Part shown: positions 59,049-64,000 of the stretch, in pieces | Layout: each line of letters opens with the position of its first letter | How positions within the stretch are numbered: position 1 is the first letter of the stretch | Source of the DNA: Psoroptes ovis | Taxonomy: Eukaryota; Arthropoda; Arachnida; Sarcoptiformes; Psoroptidae | Direction: 5' to 3' | DNA: 64,000 nucleotides | Assembly (NCBI GenBank): GCA_002943765.1 | Contig: PQWQ01000022.1 | Span: 620,001 to 684,000 of the forward strand | Made by a program: the position numbers and the translations under genes | Notes under the pieces: model-generated | Seen by the model: the letters and a program-made list of their open reading frames with translations, nothing else | The model's database searches: none | What the model was told of the DNA's origin: nothing

Positions 59049-60374
59049 TCAAAGCACCGATTCATGAGTGGCTGCTGCTGCTGCTGAAGGATTACGCAGC
59101 GTCGCTGACCGTTTCGCTGGTGTTTGATACAATGAAGATGGCGCTGTTTGTGGCTGATTGTAGATATGGTTATTGTTATTTGGGTCTTCAAACGATCGCT
59201 GATGTTGATGATGATGCATATATTCATGAATAATATGAATCTCTTCTGGATGTTGCAGATATGTAAAACCATTTGTTGGTACTTTTTTCTTATGAGCACT
59301 AATCGTATTGTTAGCAGTCAAAGGTGGTAGTCCAACAGTGTTGATATCACCATTTTTAATATGGTTCAGAGGTGGTAGCCCTGGCGATGCTGAGGATGCT
59401 GTCGATGACGTAGTTGACGAATTCAATTCGGTCAGCTCAGCCGACTGTTTCGTGTCCATTTCACGGGTCGTATACGTTGATCGATGGATAGGAACATATT
59501 GGGTATGATGACCATGATCATTATGTTTTGAATGATGATTACTGCCATGGTTATGACCTTTTAGCTTATTGGTTTGATTATTGATTTGCTGCTGTCGATG
59601 CTGTGGTACATTTTGCTGATCATCCATTGACCGAAGTGTCGGCGAATCTTTCGGTTTATTCATTGGATTCGTTGACCTTACGATCGTTGGGGCAGTGGCC
59701 TTTGATGTTGCTGATGATGCCAGCAGATGCGTTTGTTCTTGCGCTGCCGAATCATCTGGTCCATCATCACCATCAGCTTCTTCATAATACGAATCATGAA
59801 GCGCCCTCATCGGCTGCCGCAGTGGATTCGGATCACGTTTCACCACCCTGGCCGTTGATTCGTGGACTGGTTGAATCGGTGATGGAAGCGAGGTGGCGGG
59901 TACCGTTGAATATGGCCGATTATCATCGTGGTGATTTACGGCTGTGGGCATCTGCATAGTAGATGTCACTGGCTGGGTCTGTGGTAGCTGGGCCTGTTGA
60001 AGCTGCATCGACTGATTACGAAAATGATCTTCAATCCGTCCATGACTAAAACAGGCAAACAATGTGAACACAATGGCAATGGTTATGAAGGCTATACCCG
60101 TTGATGACAGAATAATGGCAACAATTATTGGCCAATAACTATTGTTATAATCAGAAATATGTAAAAACATATTGTTCAAATGTTGTGGATGATTATTGTG
60201 TGGACTAGTCGAAGCTAAAATATAAACAACAGCACCCGAAATCAAGGTGATGACACCGATACACATCATTGTGGCGCCGATACTACAATAAACAAAACGT
60301 ATACGATATTCTTCACGTGGTTCACGTATTATTTGAGGTTCAACATTATCTTTGGCCATTTGTTTTTTAGCCAT
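59049..60374 (-). CDS. unrecognised two-helix membrane protein with long low-complexity tail
   Basis: Single exon, 441 codons, from the ATG at 60374 (MAKKQMAKDNVEPQ); the frame extends upstream without an ATG. Two hydrophobic segments follow: VYCSIGATMMCIGVITLISGAV (residues about 29-55) and PIIVAIILSSTGIAFITIAI (about 80-112). A 25-residue loop with a possible glycosylation site (NNS) separates them, and FACFSHGRIEDHF follows. This suggests a hairpin topology with both ends cytoplasmic. The remaining 320 residues are Gln/His/Asn/Ser/Pro-rich. I do not recognise the family. A tetraspanin is excluded by helix number. Extra coding exons are possible at either end. Confidence 0.7.
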   Translation of the reverse strand: MAKKQMAKDNVEPQIIREPREEYRIRFVYCSIGATMMCIGVITLISGAVVYILASTSPHNNHPQHLNNMFLHISDYNNSYWPIIVAIILSSTGIAFITIAIVFTLFACFSHGRIEDHFRNQSMQLQQAQLPQTQPVTSTMQMPTAVNHHDDNRPYSTVPATSLPSPIQPVHESTARVVKRDPNPLRQPMRALHDSYYEEADGDDGPDDSAAQEQTHLLASSATSKATAPTIVRSTNPMNKPKDSPTLRSMDDQQNVPQHRQQQINNQTNKLKGHNHGSNHHSKHNDHGHHTQYVPIHRSTYTTREMDTKQSAELTELNSSTTSSTASSASPGLPPLNHIKNGDINTVGLPPLTANNTISAHKKKVPTNGFTYLQHPEEIHIIHEYMHHHQHQRSFEDPNNNNHIYNQPQTAPSSLYQTPAKRSATLRNPSAAAAATHESVL

Positions 60375-61794
60375 TTTTCTCTCGCTGGTACTAATCACAA
60401 ACTTGTCACTTGTTTGAATGAAGCAGTGTTCACTCAATGGGCATAAGTATTAACCCTAAGAAAATTTCACTGAAATTCACCGAAATCAAATATGAACAAC
60501 AAACAAAATAAACGATTTCGAATTGAATTTGTTCAATTAATTCAATCAAATCGAATTTATCACTGGTAATATGAGTCAATTTTAAAAATTTCATAAAAAA
60601 CACTTTGATGATAAATCGCATACCACCACCACCATAGCACATCAGTAAAACTTAATCCTCTTTGACAAATCTTTAACCATTGATTATCAATGATACTATG
60701 GATTACAAAGATTGGCACATGATTATTATTATGAACAAGAAAAATTAATCGAAAATATAAATCATTTAAATGATTTGAGCCCTGAACACACAGTGAAATC
60801 GCAGAAATCAAAACAAAATGAATATTAATGTAACACTTTGAAATATGAACATATTTGAAAATTGAATGTTTATTAGTCGATTTGTTTGTTTGTGTGTTTT
60901 GTAAGTATTCAATTAATGTTCAAAAACACATTCAAAACATTAATCATGACTATGACTATTCAATTATTTCAATTTTTTATGTTTAGCAAATCACATTCAA
61001 ATATAGAAACAATGATATTTAAAACAATGTATTTTACTAACCAATCATTCATTTTGGCGAAAAGTGAAAAAAAAATTTCGGAAAATTGCTAAGCAGCGCA
61101 ATGGCGCTGCTAAATTTTTTAGATGAAAATTGCTAAGAGGCGCCATGGCGCCGTTTTTCAACTGGTGTAATGGTCAATGGCTGTTTTAGGCGCGCAGTTT
61201 TTGGAGAAAATTTTTGTTTTTTTTCGCGTAGCAGTATTTTACAAGCAAGCAGACACATGAAATGTTTCAATGTAAAAATTTTTTCATTTCACTTTGACTA
61301 ATTATTTTTCACTAGTTTTAATCAATGTTTTTTCTGTGAAAATTATGGTATTTAAAGCTTAGCTTTGTCTGTTTTTAATCCATTACTTACCATCCATGGT
61401 GAACATTTCAAAATAACAAAATTGCGAAAAGAGAAAATTTTTTGAAAAATATTTTGATTCACCGCCAACAGATGGCGCCAATTTCGCCATATTTTTTTTA
61501 ATTCATGTGTTAAAACAGCCAAACAAAGGAACATTGAAAAAAAAAAAAATTCGAAATCAAAAAGCATTCGAATTCGAAATTAAACATTCGAAATTTACCA
61601 TCAAATCAAATCAAAAGCAATCAAAATTTTGGTTAATTAATCAATTGTTTAATTAAAAATTTATTATTTTAATTATTTATTTGAATTACTTAATGTATTA
61701 ATTAAGAAAAAGAAGAAAAAAATGTATTGATTCGTATTATCATTGGTATATTGACTATTTTTGATGAAAATCGATTAATATAAATCTACGTAAA
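60375..61794. other. intergenic region
   Basis: Holds a double GCGC-hairpin element (61077-61208) and an ACAGATGGCGCCAAT word near 61470. It includes the 3' side of the allergen-like gene, where TTTATT near 61660 gives a minus-strand AATAAA. No other gene is seen. Confidence 0.6.
61077..61208 (+). mobile_element. double GCGC-hairpin element, copy 2
   Basis: Hairpins CAGCGCAATGGCGCTG and GGCGCCATGGCGCC in tandem, each preceded by AAAATTGCTAAG. The right part is GCGCGCAGTTTTTGG. Same order and spacing of parts as the copy at 24507. Confidence 0.62.
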
Positions 61795-62507
61795 TTATAA
61801 ATGAATATATCGAAGTTCTTCGGCCAATATCGGTCCCATAGTTTGATCAACACTACTAAGCACTTGTTCATTGAAAACTTTAACAAACCATGCAGTCAAT
61901 CGATCGAAAATTCGATCAAATGCTTTCAAATGAAATGCATCTTTTAGCCGTATTTCAACATCCGAAATTTCATTCGTAACAAATTCGGTAAGCGTTAAAT
62001 TTTGACCAACTTTAACACCAAGGATAAAATTCATACTTCTGATGTGGGCAACAATCGGAATGGCAACCAATGGTGGTATGTTACCAATATTTGCACTAAA
62101 ATCAGCATCTAATATGATTTCTTTACGTGTTATAAGGTCAACTTTCAACAACATATTGCCCGATTCATCATTGGTCATTTCAACATCACCAACACGTCTT
62201 AAACTATTAAGGCCCAACAATTCACCTTTGGATATTTTAACCGTACCATGTATGGTCAATGGTCCCAATATTTTTTCATTCACTTCTAAATTATAATCTT
62301 GATGAAATTTAAGTGGATTCAATTCTTTTGATTTGAATAAATTGCCCAATATTGAATCGGCCAATTTATTGACTGCATCTGGGTCATTGTCAGCTGATTT
62401 CGAAGATTAAAAAAAACAATGACAAAAGTTCAAAACACCAGTCAAATTGATTTAAACTTACCAGTGACAAGTGTAACCAAACAAAACAATACGACAAATT
62501 TGATCAT
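61795..62507 (-). CDS. group 7 mite allergen-like secreted lipid-binding protein, 2 exons
   Basis: Exons are 62507-62462 and 62393-61795, 214 codons, almost the length of group 7 allergens. The first exon encodes a signal peptide (MIKFVVLFCLVTLVTA) with likely cleavage before DNDPDAVNK. Family-like features are an amphipathic start (AVNKLADSILGNLF), a central LLGLNSLRRVGDVEM strand region, LDADFSANIGNIPPLV, LTLTEFVTNE and a C-terminal helix (AFDRIFDRLTAWF). The group 7 fold resembles BPI/TULIP-type and juvenile hormone-binding proteins that hold lipids in a groove. Ligand is unknown here. A TATA-like element lies about 90 bases upstream of the ATG. Similarity judged by eye; takeout/JHBP-type is the alternative. 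Confidence 0.8.
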
Positions 62508-62595
62508 TTTTTCTTGTGATTTACTTATTTCAAAGTGTAACAAAGCAAAAAAAAAAAGTGACAAGTGAACCTAAAATCGTGTAAAATCGACCAAT

Positions 62596-62602
62596 ATTTA
62601 TA
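62596..62602 (-). promoter_or_regulatory. TATA-like box of the allergen-like gene
   Basis: TATAAAT on the minus strand, about 90 bases before the ATG at 62507, in otherwise mixed sequence. Confidence 0.45.
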
Positions 62603-63417
62603 CCAAATCAATTGTCTCAAGATGATCATCGATCAGCAATCGACAATCATCTTAATTAGTTTGATAAAAGTGAAATCCAACCTAAATCTTCTTAAAGATA
62701 CGGCATTTCTCTAAAAACTACTCAACAACAAGTCAAATGATGACGGTGGCCATGTGCTCCTAAGAACAACAACCACATGATGATGATCAACGACTCAGGT
62801 ATGTGAAAATTTTTTGTACTTATTTTTCAATTGTCCGCCGAGAAAATCCCTGCATTTTCCCGTGGAGCGCCGGTCATTTTCATATAAGCGTTGCTAAACG
62901 ACGTATTTCTACGTCCACCTCTTTGAGAATCCCAAGATTTGAACGTATCTCTACGTTACCGGCAATCAATGATTAACAATTGAATTATCTTAATTAATTT
63001 ATGACTGACAACAACAAACGATTCTTAATCGATTATTTCGATACATCTGTATTTTGTATCGAAATCCTTGATTAATAATCAATTAATCACTCGATTTTGT
63101 TTGAATTGATGCCAAGAAAAGTCTTAGATTGATCAAAGAAAATCTTGAAATCTCAAAATCTTGCATCAATTTGATTAGTTATCATTAAGAATTTGAATAA
63201 TTTGCAATTTGATTAAAATTTTGTATTTTAAAAAGTGTCTTACGCACTTCTCACCTATTTTTGTTTACATTTTTTTGTTTTGCGTGTGTGTGTGTGTGTG
63301 TGGGGGTGAATTTTTTTATAAATTTCAAAAAAATAAACATAAACAAAAGACACCGTATGACGATGAATGAAACGTCTTAAGGCTAAACTCCAAAGCTTGC
63401 TTAGCTTTGATAAATAT

Positions 63418-63495
63418 TAGGTTGTCCAGAAAGTTCTGACCAATTTTCTCGTACAACTTTATTGATTAAGCTGAATGAACTTTTCGGACAACCTA
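63418..63495 (-). mobile_element. mariner-type MITE
   Basis: TA-flanked, 78 bases, arms GGTTGTCCAGAAAGTTCTG and GAACTTTTCGGACAACC. Confidence 0.86.
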
Positions 63496-64000
63496 CTAAA
63501 TAAACTAGAAAAAAAACCCTAAACCTTTGAATGAACGAAATTTTCACACTTTTAAATTGTGGATATTTACATGTGTAAATATCGCATACGCGGTGAATTT
63601 GCCAATGCAAATGGCCAAATCCTGCAAATGCAGAAGTCTATTTCACATTTATTTGTATGACGTTTTTGATTTAATAAATCACCTCATTTTATTAGCATTA
63701 GCCAATCAATTGTTTATTTGTTTTGATTCTGTATACGATTCATTGTCATTGCCAATATTTCTATTGTCATCATCATATTTCTGTGATTCGTCCGTCCGCT
63801 TTCACATAGTATTATTGACTGTACGCGATGATTGCATAGGATTTTCATTGATTCATTCAATTCAATGATTGATTCAATTCAAACTCATTCATTCATCAAT
63901 TCAATCGATTTGTACAAAATTCACAATTGTACACATTTGAATCTGTATATAAATATCGAATATTTATCAAATTTCAAATTTATATCATTCGAAATTCATT

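Larger units (their letters stand above)
62508..64000. other. right-edge intergenic region
   Basis: Contains the allergen-like gene promoter, one MITE and a GT microsatellite near 63286. The open frame at 63527-63868 has no recognisable motif and I do not call it. Confidence 0.55.

Noticed and set aside
63527..63868. Open frame of 113 codons at the right edge
   Set aside because: Hydrophobic by AT-rich composition only, with no recognisable motif.
1..64000. tRNA, rRNA or CRISPR arrays
   Set aside because: No T-loop plus anticodon-stem pattern, rRNA core sequence or spaced repeat array was seen by eye; a covariance search was not possible.

Overview
The window is AT-rich animal nuclear DNA with spliced genes and very short introns. 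Most introns are 48-111 bases, with GT/AG borders rebuilt by hand here. It is probably from an astigmatid (dust- or scab-type) mite. The main support is a two-exon gene at the right end that resembles the mite group 7 allergen (lipid-binding) family. The low-complexity Asn/Gln/His-rich protein stretches, compact genes and arthropod-type set (egalitarian, DH31/calcitonin-type receptor, DOCK/myoblast city) agree with this. The species is an inference.

Layout. 1-1789 (minus): eight exons of a GPR180/TMEM145-like seven-helix GOLD-type receptor, cut by the left edge. 1790-26714: about 25 kb without a gene I can support, full of small inverted-repeat elements, interrupted by one young Ty3/gypsy-type LTR retrotransposon (15834-20208, minus). 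26715-33579 (plus): a 13-exon class B neuropeptide receptor of the DH31/calcitonin type with what look like two hormone-receptor domains in tandem. 35550-38328 (plus): a divergent Cys-loop ligand-gated channel. 39844-47653 (plus): a 7-exon DOCK-family Rac activator. 47682-48873 (minus): an ELMO-domain protein, tail to tail with DOCK. 49159-51456 (plus): condensin subunit barren/NCAPH, head to head with the ELMO gene. 52164-55187 (minus): egalitarian. 59049-60374 (minus): an orphan two-helix membrane protein. 61795-62507 (minus): the group 7 allergen-like secreted protein.

Mobile DNA. At least 33 copies of an 80-base inverted-repeat element (TA-GGTTGTCCGAAAAGT...), probably Tc1/mariner-derived, are scattered over the window, roughly one per 2 kb. 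None lies in a coding exon. Six sit in short introns, and removing the element from each leaves an intron of 68-93 bases, the normal size here. At least three matched-arm subfamilies exist. Other small families are a GCCCGAG...CTCGGGC hairpin element (four copies), a double GCGC-hairpin element (two copies), two hAT-like elements and several single foldback elements.

How the genes relate. Most are housekeeping or developmental genes with no operon-like logic. DOCK and an ELMO-domain gene are adjacent and convergent, which is notable because DOCK proteins work with ELMO scaffolds. The small ELMO-domain protein here, however, is of the ELMOD type (Arf-family GAP), not the DOCK-binding ELMO1 type. 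All gene models come from reading splice signals and protein motifs by eye; no similarity search or transcript data was available.
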